This document shows positions 36,101 through 48,989 of a DNA stretch of 64,000 bases, one piece after another. The stretch's first letter is position 1. Every line of letters starts with the position of its first letter. The stretch covers positions 13,541,731-13,605,730 of the forward strand of contig OV121085.1 in the NCBI GenBank assembly GCA_921293015.1, written 5' to 3'. A model generated the notes under the pieces. That model was not told the DNA's origin. It saw only the letters and a list, made by a program, of their open reading frames with translations, and searched no databases. Origin of the DNA: Phorcus lineatus. Its lineage: Eukaryota > Mollusca > Gastropoda > Trochida > Trochidae. The translations under genes and the position numbers were made by a program.

Positions 36101-36440
36101 CCTCGAAGGTAAACAAGCTTGGTCAAGATTTATTTTATATTAAAAACATCTTAATTGATAGTTTTGCAAATTTTGCAATGAGTTATGAGTTAAAGATACA
36201 TTGGCTCATATTTTCATTTGAAATAATCCTTATAAATTTGATCTGTTTTGTCCTACTTAGCCCGTTTATTTGCATAATTAGTACTGTCTTATTTAAGAAA
36301 ATGCCCCAAATCTAAGTTACATAATAATTCAGTATGAAATAGATCTTTTGTTTTTGTAGCTTGTACTTTTTTTAATTTTATTAAACGTTTTTGTCCTTTG
36401 GAGCTATTTTGTCAGTTAATTAAAAAAAAACTTGTTCACA

Positions 36441-36446
36441 AATAAA
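36441..36446 (+). terminator. Possible poly(A) signal of gene A
   Basis: AATAAA in TTCACAAATAAATTTATG, about 1.5 kb after the stop. The same word is conserved at 60442 behind gene B. No nearer AATAAA was noticed. Confidence 0.25.
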
Positions 36447-38638
36447 TTTATGTAATAACATAGGATATCATCTGCATAGTAGCCTGGTCTGTTCATCTAT
36501 CCCTAATGATTCACTATGCTGAGAAGAGCTCAATTGCAATTTCATAATAACGATGGGCTTATGGCATGACATGGCATGGCGTCCGACGTCCGTCCTTTTG
36601 AACTATTTCTCTCTTCTCCAGGACCATTGACTCGGAAGATTCCTATTTTAGGAACTTTTGACTAATATGGATTTTAATTTATACATTTGGTGACCCTGTG
36701 ACCCCTACTTATGACTAGAGGAACTACGCCCTAAACGACTATTTCCATCTTCTTCATCAGAAACAAAGGACATAAAAAGCTGAAAGTTAGTCTTAAGCTG
36801 ATTTAGAATAATAATTAATTGATTCGATGGTCCTGTGACAGCTCATATGGTGACCGTGTGATCATATACAAAATGAATCATAGAGGGTCTGATGAGGTCA
36901 AGAGTAAATGGCTCTTTTTTTCATTTTACATTTAAATAATTTGAATTTTAACTTCACTCAGCGATAAGTTGTGACTTTTGATAATCTAAGATTTATATAT
37001 TCTCCCCCATGCTCATGAGTACAGGGATTAGGTCATTTTCACGGCTGAACTTTATAACTGTTCATTATATCTTTCTGAGGTTGCATTCGATTAAAAACTG
37101 ATAGTTCTATCGTCTTTTACCCAGAAAGCAGAAAAAATATTCTCGATGAGATATAATCATTATGATAAGATAATAAAAGAGTGATGTAAAGTAACAAACA
37201 TCACATAAATTAAAACGACATTCACAGAAAAAATCAGATCTTCAGAAAATACTCAATTTTATGAAATTCTGGTTATCGTGTCACAATTTGCTCTAAGTGA
37301 ATATAAATCAAGACATCAAAGGACCATATCCCGACACTCATTTATAGAAAATACGATATAAATTCGAAGTTTATAACTTAGATCTTATACTTATGCTCTG
37401 ACCGTTTAACGAGTTTTCTTTCCATAACCGTGTTCCAATTTCTTGTTTCTATGTGGATATTCATGTTTTGATTTTTGTGTGTGAAAAAACTGAAAAAACC
37501 CTGACCGCTTGGAGGACACTGCTACAGAATTGGTACATCAGACTTATTACCCTCGAGAGAAGCAAACAATTTATGATTACATTGTAAGTGAGCAAGGACG
37601 ATAATATTACATATCAATGCCCTATCATCACACCCTTCAACATTCATTCTTATAGGGCAACTCAAATAACATTTTCAATTTGGCCGAAATGACTGAAATA
37701 ACTACTGTAGGGAAAATTTTATTCGAGATAACCATTGATATTTTACACTGTCATGAACTTGTTTAAATATCAATCGAGAAAATTCAACTCATTCGTTTTG
37801 TTAATTTTTTCATGCTTTTTGGTGTGCCAGCAAATCATATAGAGACTACATCAACATCATACATCCATAGCACAACCACACATGCATAATCTTACATTTT
37901 CAGATGTCAAATATACCCGGAAAGTCCTGGCGTACCTTATCGTCATTTTAGAAATGTTTGACTCATGCCCTCTGTATATGATTATGGTAGTCCTTTATTA
38001 GCCTATTCACAAGTTTGATCAATCATCGTAAGATAGATATTATAGTTCTGTTGATAAGGACTGTAAAAAGCGTCAACCGGGAGCCTCCAGAGTACCAGAG
38101 TACTATGTACATATATATATATATATTATTGGCGATATGTGAGAAACATGAAAATGTCACCACTCCACTTAGGTCTGATAGTGTTTTTCATTGATAGACC
38201 TAATACATCACAATTTTGAAATTAACACTAAAACAATTTATACTTCTCAAATACTACTTAGATACAAAACAACTGCTGACATATTTCAGTGAGTGAGGTA
38301 GATATAATTTTGTTCACGAGTGGTAGAGTCAAAATGTTTTCTCGCCTACGAGATTATATATATGTAATTTGTCAAGGGAAACAAGTTTTTCTATTTATTG
38401 TATGACTACTTTGTGTTTTATACAGAAATTGACCTCTTTTGAAGATATATATACACCCTTCTGCTTCAAAAATTCTAAATGGCGTCATGGCATTGTACTA
38501 ACGCCAAGCAAGTTGTCTTGACTTTATCGCTACCCAGCAGAGTGACCATAAATGTTATTGCCACTGTAACAATAGGGGTTTTTCACGAATAAAACAGAGT
38601 ATCCCACTCTCAACTACGTAATACAAGTAATGCGATAT

Positions 38639-38765
38639 GACACGATTAGACCAGGAAGTGTAGTCGTCTCACATGCACCTTGCCCGCATTGTGTCATTGT
38701 GAAAAGAGCTGGTTAGGTAAATCGTTTCGACAGAGAAACATTCTTCTCGCGGGGAGATACTCACA
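38639..38765 (+). promoter_or_regulatory. Conserved promoter / 5' UTR block of gene B
   Basis: Almost identical to 62663-62789 and partly conserved at 13634-13757. It contains AGACCAGGAAGTG (ETS-like core, inference), AGAGCTGGTTAGGTAAATCG and CGCGGGGAGATACTCACA directly before the ATG. Confidence 0.4.
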
Positions 38766-38826
38766 ATGCCTTTGAGTTTACAGTTTGTGCTTGCCCTGAT
38801 AGTTTATTTATGTCCTTGTGTTGCAG
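38766..38826 (+). CDS. Gene B exon 1: signal peptide
   Basis: Met-Pro-Leu-Ser-Leu-Gln, a hydrophobic core F-V-L-A-L-I-V-Y-L-C-P, and C-V-A before the phase 1 junction (GCAG|GTAAGT). The protein is identical to gene C's first exon, with one silent base change. The frame can run on into the intron, but the donor consensus and the match to genes A and C place the end here. Confidence 0.75.
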
Positions 38827-40834
38827 GTAAGTTTTCTTTTTCTTCCCTAAGGGGATACTCTGAATATAGATTTATTTCACGATACAGAATGTTGTTTATA
38901 GAATGTAGTATAGAACTTAATAGTATACATTCAGTAAATTTGTATGAGCAGTAGATATAGAATTTACCCACTCATGCGTGAACAGTTTAGATAATAACTT
39001 AGCCTTGTGAGTATTTTTACCATATTAAACATTGTATCAAAAGGTGATTTGGCTTTTCAAGTGGGTATATTTCATGATGATCAGAATTTACTTATTGTTG
39101 TTATCAAAATGTTATTTATACACTCTAGAAATCATGGACATACAAGTTGAACACTTCTACAGCGATCTCGCATTTCACAACAGATACTTCTTAACATATA
39201 CTGTAGAGACATCTCTAAAGTATTCGAAGGCAATCAGGTTAAAATAAAAAAAGACGTCATTTAAAGCCCCTTAAATTTTTCCCTCTACGAAAAATACATC
39301 TAGTCACAGCATATTTCTTTTCAAAACTGATTGTAATGTTAAACGTGTAATGCAATGTTAGATATCGTACTCCGTTATTACATTATGGGTATTACCATAA
39401 TCTGTCACGTGAATGTGAAAATAAACCAAATATTACAGAGCTGGCGTGGCTGATGCAACTCCATGACAGTAAGTTGCTTATGGACGTCTCATGGACATCC
39501 ATATAAGCATCGTTTGTTTCAGATGTTTTCTGGCGAGCTTTGTGTAAGACTATGAAGACAAATCACAATAAGCAATGTGCGTTCCCAAATGTTGAAGGAG
39601 AAAAACGATAATGACAAAGGATAAGATTTATTTTAATAAAGTATAGAATTATTTCACTGTTAAATAAGGACCAACGTAGGACTAAAGACATATTGATTGT
39701 AAGCTACCGTTTTTTAAAGGACATAAGAAATCATTGGATACAATTAGTGGTGCGATGTCTTGACGCCGTAAAAAGTTACATTTGAATTTCTTAAATAGAA
39801 AACGTTGGCGCATAACTTAGAAAAAATCGTAACACAGTGTTGTATCTAGTCATGATCTTTTATGAATAACCTTTTATCGTTACAAAGGTATAATATTTTT
39901 TTACCTCAAATCGATGTTAGTTATTGCTATAAAACGTTTTCTTTGTCAAATGTACAAACTCTTATTACATACTGTATGAGTAAATTCAATTTTCCTTACC
40001 AAATAAAGCAAATATTTCTTGGTTAACGTTGTTTGCGAAACTAGTTTCAACCAAATATCTTCTTTGGTGTATGTGACATTATAATAGCTGTAACGTTTGA
40101 AAGTAACTTTTAACCTATTTTCCCAAACTTTAACTTGGTCAATAAATAGACTAAAGCAGTATCAACCTCTGCTTAAAACACTCAAGTAAAGAGTTTTAAA
40201 AGTCTATAACACAATAGGCATTGTCTTTTATATTAAGTAAGCTGATGTACAATAAATACCTATTCATAAATCAAGAATGTCTGCCAAAGACAATTATTGG
40301 AAACAATGTAAGCAAATTAAGTTGTATGCAAGTTAACAGGTATCAAGTGAAATCCATCAAGAGAGAAGCCCAAGCTTAACAAAAGCATTTATTTGATTCT
40401 TAAAATCAAACCATACATAAGAATTGAAATTTGTTTCTCCATTTTACATTGGTGTCATTTCGTAGTAGGGAAGTGCTAGTAGAGTGTTATGAATCCGATT
40501 TAGCTTGTGTCACGAGGAACTCTATATAAAGAATAATGATTATCGATCAAAATAGTTTTATATGCCAAAATTTTCAACAACGTGAATCGTTAAACATCTA
40601 ATAGCAATTATGCTACAAACATTTCACGTCATCATTTTAAACCTATACTCCACCAAATTAACTACCCAAACACCTTGTGCTCCATGGCTCTAAACTGTAT
40701 AATCTCTATAATCTGTATACTGTATTATCTATCCCACATATACATATGTGACGTGCTTCATTTTCATTATAGTTTGATTGTATTAGTCTGGGTCAGACAC
40801 AACTAATTCGTAACAATGGTTTTTAGCGAGGGAG
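38827..40834. other. Intron 1 of gene B, 5' part
   Basis: No recognisable exon. The sequence is repeated with high identity in the first intron of gene C, from 62851 to the end of the window. Confidence 0.5.
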
Positions 40835-42740
40835 TAATAGACCGATCCAGTCGAGAGCTTTCAGGACCCGCCCCCTAAAATGTGATTGTCTGAAAAATAG
40901 GGGGGGGGGGGGGGGGGGGGGGGGAGTTTCAAGCAGACCGCGAAACTCAACAATGGCACTAACCAAAACATTTGGCTTTCGTTTACACCGTCATCTTTCT
41001 ACACGCACATTATCCAACTTTGTATTTGTAAAACCCATATAACATTCATAATTTATCTATTCTTAAATATTTATGAAGTAATTTTATGAAATCACAGAGC
41101 GATTGATCAAGATGGATCACTTTGTAAACAAACACCTTCACTGAGTATGTTTCTACAATCAAAATGATTGTAAACTAACAAAACATACTATTACCAGTAA
41201 ATTGTTGTATCTCACTTATACTTAGTAAGTGTAGGTCATTTTATATTGAAAATATTACGTAGTTATATAGGTCACGGTCGCTCAGGCTTGTTGACACTGT
41301 CATGGTTACACTCATTGGTCTCCGGACTAGTCAACATTCCTTTGATAAAAAAGTAATTGAGGTTGAGAGCCAAATATTTGAAATAGTCTAAAACAAAAAG
41401 TAGTCTTCAAAATATAAACAGTAAATGAATATAAGAAATTATGAAACATGGATAGACATAAACATATGTCCTCATATAGTATTAGTTTGTAAAAACACAC
41501 ACACTTTTTAAAGTATTTGACAGTGATGACTTTGGGTCTGGATTTGGACATATCCATATGATATTCTAGATATCCAATTTAAATTGATTTATAGGCTTAA
41601 GAGAAAAGATGAAAATAGCATATTTTTTAATTTTAAAAGACACAGCCTCTCATTGAAATGTATTTATTTGTATAAAAAGGCTATCAAGAAAGAGGAAATC
41701 ACACTTCACATAACATAGGATGTTGTGTTCAATTCCTTTTTTGAAGAATCTACTGAAATTAAACAATCTTCATGAAATAATGGTTGTTCATGTCTTCCAG
41801 GTTTCAAAATGACAAAGATAGTAACTGGATTGGGAAAAAAAATGTTTATCAGTCAATGGATGTTTTAGCTGCAACAAGTTTCTTTTGTGAAATTATATTA
41901 TAAATATTATTTCAAGATTAAACTTATAAAAATATTTAAATTAATTTATTATATTATTGTTTGTGTAAATATATCCCTTGTTACATACAGATCCATCATG
42001 AGGAAAGTTGATTCAAATGCATCATGTCTGTTTCAGACATTTTGCTTGATAATTACATACATTAATTAATTACCACCTGGAGCATGATTCTTGGAAACAT
42101 AATATGTGATAAAGTATCACATACAGAATCGTATCCCGAGACTAAGTTGGTTTTTATTTTTATTTTCAAATTATAGTTTAATGAGATATTTTGCACAACA
42201 CAGTAATTGTTTACAATATGACAAAACTTGACAGGAAACTTACCCAAATGTTATCGGGTAAACTCGCAAAAAAAAAAATCTCAACCAACTTTAAAGGGTT
42301 CTTGATTCAAAACTTTGAGGTCATAAAGTGACATTGTGAAAAGCTTTTTAGAGCCGTCATCTTGTTAGCATTATCTTAGATCTAGAGCGCTTTGAAAAGT
42401 GTACAATTCTTGCAATTTCTCACCTCCGAGCACTCATCCGACTCGCGATTGGTTTTTACTAATTGTTGCCCCTTTTTCACAAATTTCCCGATTAAAAACG
42501 GTAATCCTTGTTACTTAACATTTCGAGAAATACATATGCCGTGACATCGATGAATAAAAAGTGTGTAGAATCATAGAATGTTATTGTTAATAATACAAGC
42601 AACCACCGAAACATATCACCATTATCGGTTTGTTTGTCCCCGGAAGTAAAGTTGACAAATTAGCGTGATGCTATCGCCGCTCTGATTGGCTGAAATTACG
42701 CATGCGCGAGATTTGACTGACAGGCTGGATCGGTCTATTA
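40835..42740. mobile_element. 1.9-kb non-autonomous DNA element with short TIRs
   Basis: TAATAGACCGATCCAG at the left and CTGGATCGGTCTATTA at the right are perfect inverted complements of 16 bp. If the outer TA is the target duplication, the termini are ATAGACCGATCCAG. The interior has no transposase and includes a run of about 25 G (40900-40924). The superfamily is unassigned. Confidence 0.5.
40900..40924 (+). repeat. Poly(G) run
   Basis: About 25 consecutive G, rare in such AT-rich DNA and able to form a G-quadruplex. It may also be an assembly or length-variable site. Confidence 0.9.
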
Positions 42741-42964
42741 TGAATATGAAGGCATCCCTATGTTGACAATTCGTTTACGCTGTATTTTGTATCCTCTATA
42801 CGCAACGTGTTCTATAACTTACTATAGAACTATAGAAGTAATTGGATGTGGCAGTTTATGAAAAATTTATGCATTAACAGTCCAATATATCAATGGATAG
42901 ACTGCGATCATAACTCACTTCCGCTGCTGTTTCCGTGATTTGTTGGTCACATGTGCCACACATT

Positions 42965-42967
<3 letters not shown>

Positions 42968-43022
<55 letters not shown>
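42968..43022 (+). repeat. (AT)n microsatellite
   Basis: An uninterrupted TA repeat of about 54 bp in intron 1 of gene B. Confidence 0.95.
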
Positions 43023-43024
<2 letters not shown>

Positions 43025-43609
43025 AAACCACTATTCTGATGGAAAGCGAACAATAACGTCGACGCAAGTCAATTAGTAAATGTAACTTGGCAACTTATGA
43101 AAAACAGATTGAAGATAATATTTGAGTTGATAGTGATTTAAAGGTTGTATAACTAATATTCATAACTGATATTCATATGAATAGCATGTATGATTTCGAC
43201 TTTTCTTCATTTTCACATTGACTGTCATCTAAAATTAACAATTGTCATGTAGTTGGCTTTGTTGGCGGAATAAACCCATTCGGACCACATACATCTGGAA
43301 CGGCCCTTTTTCACCTTTCATTCTCGGATACCCAAAGGGAGCTCACTCTCCCATCCACTGCTCGACTCGCATATCACTCAACAGTCAAACCGTAACACTC
43401 CCAAACTTTAAATTAGAAATTACTAATTTAAGAAACATACTTTTAATGCATATACTAGAACGAAACACAAAATAATAGTATCATAGTTCTCAAGGAAATG
43501 ATAACTTCCTTTTTGAGAAAATAGCCTTTCGGAGGCAAATCATATCAATCATTTAATGTCCAGAAAGCCTCAGAACGCTGAAACATTAATATCTCTGTAT
43601 TTTAGTCAT

Positions 43610-45860
43610 TGTAAGATTTCTCCAAATTCAGCACCAGTTTGTGGATCGGCCTGTCCACAAAGGAGAAGGAGCTGCCTTTCGACTCTCTAGCAGAAATGAT
43701 TTAACTTGATCTTGGTTCAAATTTTCAAATTCATTCTTTGCCCCTACAAATTAAGTTCCCCGATCACAGCGTAACTGACGGATGGGTCCACGGAGAGATA
43801 GAGATCGTCTCAAAGCATTATTGAAGGAATCTGTGTTCAAAGATGCTGCGCTTTCAAATGTATCACCCGACAATCCATGCATGTAAATAGCACCCCATAA
43901 CGTTTGAATTACTTTCTGCCTTCACGGATATAGGAGGGGCCAAAGCAATCAACGGCACAATACGTGAAGGGTTGGCATTCCTCACCTCTGTCAAACAGTA
44001 TGGTTTTGTACACTGGCACTGAACACATTTGGCAATGTAGTATGAAACAAATGACCCACATCCGATAATCTAGTAACCAATGGCTCTGATCTGATTCAGT
44101 GTCCTACCTTTTCCCTGATGATGTATTTTCTCATGACAGGAACGAATAATCAAATGAGTTGTGTGATCACAGGGAATTTCATAATGTCAGAAGTTCGTAT
44201 GTGTTTCAAGCGTCCTCCTACTCGCAAAATTCCATTATCGTCAAGGAATGGATCAAGTCGACATAACACACTTCTGGACTTCAGATGATGATTCTCCAAA
44301 GACTTCAACCATTTTCAATCTTCCGGAAACGCTTCTGCCTATGCAAGCTTAATGATAAGCAGTTCTGCTTGTCTGAGATCCTTATTCTGAAAGTCGACGA
44401 GTCTTTTACTTCAAACGATTACAATTACTGGATTTCACATTGTGCCACTGGCCTGGGGTAGAATGATCCCTTATTTGCCACATACACATGAAATCTCCTT
44501 GCTTTATTTGAGATGTAGCCAAGGACAATGCGGCTAACAGTCCAATATGTCTCTGTTGCGTTATCGAGTTTAAGCTCTTTCTTCAGAAACTGACCCACTT
44601 TCACGGAGAGAACAGCAGCTTGTAATTCAATCCTCGGAATGGTAATTGGTGTGACTCTAGATTTACCAAGCAGGAAACAACATTGCACTTGTTGGTTTTC
44701 ATTCACAAGTCGTAGATATGAGCACTGTCCATATCCCAATGTGCTTCCATCAGCAAAATGGTGTATTTCCACAGACGCAATCGTTCCAAATTTATCAGGT
44801 TTACAACATCTCGGAATAATCAATGTGTGGAGAGAAATTGACTCTGATTTCCAACAGTTCCAAGAATCTAGAATAGTCCCAGAAACAGGTATGTCCCAGC
44901 CATACTTATCCTTGCACAACTGTTGCAGGATTGTTTAATCTTTGAGAATAACTGGTGACAGGATACCTATAGGGTCGTAAATGGAGCTGACGGTTGAGAG
45001 AATTGTGCGTCTAGTTACAAATTCAGATTTTGACGTTATGTCGACATTGAATTGAAACGAATCCGTATCAGCACACCACTGTACTTCGCAGTTCATGTTT
45101 AAGTTTTGTGCACTGTCACTGATTGCTTCCATCACTTCTTTGGAGTTTGATGTGAACTTTGCCCAGACTTTTTAACACTCTTGAATAAGATTTAGAGCCT
45201 CGTCAGAAGTTACAGTCCGTCGTCTACGTGAAAGTTGTTTCGGATGTTGTTCTTCAACGTTCTGCTTCAAACAAAAGTTTGCACATCCTGGCAAAGATAC
45301 AGCACCAAATAAATGATTTTTCATTTGGTATTATTCTATTTCATTATTGTAATCTGAATTCTTTCACTAGAGAAACCTAAGGTAAACTCTATGCTCGGGG
45401 TTCACAAAAAAACTGGTGAAACATTTGTTTCACATCACACTTAATGGCTACCTGCTCCATCCTAATTCTGCACAAGACACAAATTATTTGTTAAGTCTGG
45501 ACCTTTGAGCAAGCAATCATTCAAAGACAGGTTGTTGAATTTGGAGGCACAGTCAAACACAACCCTGATGTTATCAGGTTTCTTATACACGCCGTGGTGC
45601 GGCAAATACCACTTCTTGCCCTAACTTCTAAACAGATCATACTCTGGCACTATTTCAGCATGACCTGAATTGATGATCATTCATGAAGGTTATGTAGTCT
45701 TCACAGAACTTGTCATTGCTCTTAAACCGCGTCTTAAGGCTGTTGAGTCGATTAAGAGCAACTGATTTGTTCGGTACTTTCCACTACAGAAATGACTTAG
45801 TTTCCGGATCATTGAAACCATCATCAAACGACATGGAAACCAGTATTTCCACTTGGTATC
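43610..45860 (-). pseudogene. BEL/Pao retrotransposon pol relic
   Basis: Read on the - strand from about 45860: [24 protein letters not shown] and [13 protein letters not shown], the classic Pao reverse-transcriptase block. Then S-T-V-S-S-I-Y-D-P-I-G-I-L-S-P at about 44950-45135, the Pao RNase H-like region (S-R-V-T-P-I-T-I-P-R-I-E-L-Q-A-A) in a 164-codon frame at 44425-44919, and the C-terminal D-R-P-I-H-K-L-V-L near 43630. Many stops and frame changes make it dead. LTRs were not found. It lies antisense in intron 1 of gene B. Confidence 0.85.
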
Positions 45861-46300
45861 CAGACAGATTTCTATAGTTTTATGTTGGTTTCCATGAGAA
45901 CTGAAACCTACTTTTGCCCCAGATCAGGATGGTATCCATCACCGTTCTTTACACACTCCTCCAAGTAGGATCCACTTGGTGTTAGTGATTTTATTCATAT
46001 TGTGGTTTCCATGAAACCTGAAACATACCTTGGCCCCAGATCCGGTGTTTACACACTCCTCAAAGTAAGATCCACTTGGTTTCCACGATTTTAGTATATT
46101 GCAGGTTTCAACCTAGTTTCGATATTCAGGTTTACTGTAGATTTCCACTTGGTTTCCTTTTTAAGTCAGTTTATCGTAGGTTTCAAACCAGTTTCCATGT
46201 CCTTTTTATATATTGTAGGTTTCAACTTGGTTTCTGTGTTATGTCAGTTTATTGTAGGTTTCAAACTAGTTTGTTTAATATAGGTTTCAACTTGGTGTCC
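45830..46300 (+). repeat. Minisatellite of GTAGGTTTCAACTTGGTTTC units
   Basis: At least six irregular units of GTAGGTTTCAA(C/A)(T/C)(T/A)(G/A)GTTTCC-type start near 46101, 46130, 46170, 46216, 46254 and 46280. Before them a roughly 115-bp segment (ACACTCCTC...GATCCACTTGGT...GTGGTTTCCATGA) is repeated at about 45885 and 46000. The open frame with repeated Y-C-R-F-Q is a by-product of the repeat. Confidence 0.65.
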
Positions 46301-46829
46301 ACATAGTGTATGCTGTGTGTTCTTCATGTTGTAGTATTATTTGGAATATGTATATATTTAATAATAATATTTTCATAACCCTGAGTAGAACAGACATTAG
46401 CAAAACTAGAGCAGAAATGGTCTACATGAAAACAGATGGACAGAGGCTTTTAATTTACTATGCAAAACTAGTGAACAACTCTGGTTGCTTGTTCCAGTGT
46501 CGCTCGTTTTGCAAATCAATGAACAAGGAAAACACAATGAACAAACACATCTAATACCATCACATATTTATTGCAATAAAGATAAAAAGTTTCATGGAAG
46601 GTTAAAATACTTACAAGCTAAAGTTTAAGTGTGAATGTATGGTGGTTAATAGCGTATGGCGATCTTTTAAAAAGCATTCCTAATATAAAAGTATTTCATA
46701 GAAAACATTGCTAATCCATTCACTTATTAACATTTATCCAAACACAAAATTTTGAAGAATGAATTCATCTCTAAACCAGTAGTAATAAAACATAAGTTTA
46801 CAATTATTTGATTACTAACCTCCGACAAA

Positions 46830-46982
46830 TGACCTTAGCCTGTTAGCCATATAACATGTAATTGACTCATTCCCACTGATTTAAAGAAAACATCATTACC
46901 CAGAACAAACAGAGTTATCCGCCCGTCATTAGTCCACTAGGTGGCGTGACCTGTCATCCAATTAGATTAATTCACATTACAG
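46830..46982 (+). repeat. DIRS left inverted terminal repeat
   Basis: Contains CATATAACATGTAATTGACT, CATTCCCACTGAT, AACAGAGTTATCCGCCCGTC and CCAATTAGATT, found in inverse order and orientation at 50472-50628. Confidence 0.85.
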
Positions 46983-47960
46983 AGTCGGTGGTGTTCATAC
47001 GTGGTCGAGGCGCTCCAGGCGCTCTCCCCACCTACCTGGCTTGGAACTTGCGCCTGACACTTCAGGACTCGGACTCGGACTCGGACTTTCGGACTTGTGG
47101 TCGAGGCGCTACAGGCGCTCTCCCCTTGTCTTACTGGGACTTTTCACCTGACTCTTCAGGCAATTACTTACTTGTGGTCGAGGCGCACCAGGCGCTCTCC
47201 ACTTGTTTTTCCATAATGGATTTGATACCGTGCGACTCGGCGTCTCCTTACGCGAGCTTCTGTGGCCGCTGTGCAGTTCGCGCAAGTCGGCGAGTTACGA
47301 CCCTCATGTGGTCTGCCGGCTGTGCAGGAATACCTGCCCGGAGGATGACCAGTGCCGAGTGCGCCGATCTCACTAGGTAGCAACACAAGCGCTATCGCTC
47401 GTCCATCAGGAAGAGCGAGTTGCAGCAGCGCTCCAGGACGGCCAGGAGACAAACCCACTGCTCGGGCTCCCCTGCAGCCACCTCACCGCAGAATTTGATG
47501 AGCCCTCCTCACTGGCGTCGGACGTTGGATCTCTGCGTTCAGACGCGTCTCTGCGTGACCCTCTTGCCCTTAGATGTTTCTCAGTCGCCTCCCCAGCCTC
47601 CCCAGCCTCTGCAGAGGACTTCAGGGCAGCTGCGGCTGACTCCCCACAGGAGGGGAGTCGCCGCAAGAAGGCCAAAAAGTCAAAGAAGCGCTCTAAGGTG
47701 CCTCCACCTCCTCCCTTCGTCCAGAAGGCATTCTAGGACGACATCCTGGCGTCCGTGAGGGACATGATGCAGTCCTTCGTCAGGGCTCGTCCCTCGGAAC
47801 AGGGCGGGACTGAGGTCCCATCAACTCTTTCTGCTACTACCATCAGCAGGAAGGACCGTCATGTAACAGTAGTTTCTCCACACCCTTCTTCTCCTGAAGC
47901 CTCTAAGCCTCCCTCGCACTCCTCCGTCCTCTGCTGGAGGAACTCGGGACGAGGAGGCGC
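46946..47960 (+). pseudogene. Gag-like region of the DIRS element, broken
   Basis: GC-rich frames with Ser/Pro-rich and Arg/Ser-rich stretches and an N-terminal Cys cluster (M-D-L-I-P-C-D near 47217, then F-C-G-R-C). Frames shift at about 47380 and 47700. This fits the poorly conserved gag of DIRS elements by position only. Three copies of GTGGTCGAGGCGC...GGCGCTCTCC lie at 47001, 47097 and 47174. Confidence 0.45.
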
Positions 47961-48175
47961 CTGACCAGGCCGAGCGCATGGCCGCCATCGCCGACTGGTG
48001 CCAGGTGAAACTGCAGGAAGTGGACGGGAATGTTCCCGGGCCGTCTTCTCCTGCCATTGCTGATCTCAGATCGTCAGAGGTCGGGACTTCCGGTTGCCTC
48101 TTCTCCAATTTCGCTCTCTCCCCCCGCCTTGGATGACGACAAGTGGCAGTGGCAACGCCTCCTAGGATTCTTGAC

Positions 48176-48960
48176 CTTGGCACAAGACTATATGAAGCGG
48201 GGGAGACTCCACCTCCGCCCTCTTCAGATAGTTTTGAACGGGCACATTCGGGAGAGATCGTGCGGCCATCACATTAGGATGTCGCAAGAGCTCATTCACC
48301 ACCTCCAATGGTGGCAGAACGAAGACAATGTCCTGGCGCCATGTCAACCTACTAGAGTTAGACGCCATACGTCTGAGGAACCAGGTGTTGTGCGTACACA
48401 CGGACAGTTCGACAGCAGCTTGGTCAATCAACAAACAAGGATTGACCAAGTCAACTGGTGGACAACCTAAACATCTCAATCAGAGCGGTGCACATCCCGG
48501 GAGCAAAGAACGTCCTCGCGGACGCACTTTCTTAGCCGGATCACCCTCCGTCCACGGATTGGTCGACAGCAGCTTGGTCAATCAACAAACAAGGATCGAC
48601 CAAGTCATGATCACTGTTACAACTGGTGGACAACCTCAACATCTCAATCAGAGCGGTGCACATCCCGGGAGCACATCCTGCGGACGCACTTTCTTAGCCG
48701 CATCAGCCTCCGTCCACGGATTGGATGTTGCACCATCGAGTGTTCGAGGCTATATGTCTCCAGTTCGGAAAACCGCACATCAACCTTTTTGCGACACGGC
48801 TCAATCACCAGTTGCCGATCTATTTGTCACCAGTACCCGACCCACTTGCATGGGGTCTAGACGCTGTGGCGTTAGGGTGGGAGGGGATGGACGATTATGC
48901 TTTTCCCCCCTGCCATCCTGACACAGGTGGTGGCCAAAATCCAGGAGACCACGGTCTTGT
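48176..48960 (+). pseudogene. RT/RNase H remnant of the DIRS element
   Basis: R-P-L-Q-I-V-L-N and L-I-H-H-L-Q-W-W from the RT-RNase H linker, then L-L-E-L-D-A-I, V-H-T-D-S-S-T-A-A-W-S-I-N-K-Q-G, and I-N-L-F-A-T-R-L-N-H-Q-L-P plus S-P-V-P-D-P-L-A from the RNase H/methylase-linker area of DIRS pol. The palm of the reverse transcriptase is missing. A segment of about 160 bp (48405-48560) is tandemly repeated at 48561-48725, breaking the frame. Confidence 0.75.
48405..48725 (+). repeat. Tandem duplication inside the DIRS pol remnant
   Basis: GACAGCAGCTTGGTCAATCA through CGTCCACGGATTGG occurs twice in a row with small indels. It duplicates the RNase H active-site neighbourhood. Confidence 0.85.
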
Positions 48961-48989
48961 GATTACTCCTTGGTACGTACCCGTACGAC

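Noticed and set aside
39032-39247. 71-codon frame in intron 1 of gene B
   Set aside because: The paralogous stretch in gene C's intron has frame-breaking indels, so the frame is not conserved.
43242-43475. 77-codon + frame near the Pao relic
   Set aside because: No recognisable similarity, and the neighbouring transposon is coded on the opposite strand.
46076-46306. Frame with repeated Tyr-Cys-Arg-Phe-Gln
   Set aside because: It arises from minisatellite units. Unit lengths are not multiples of three throughout.
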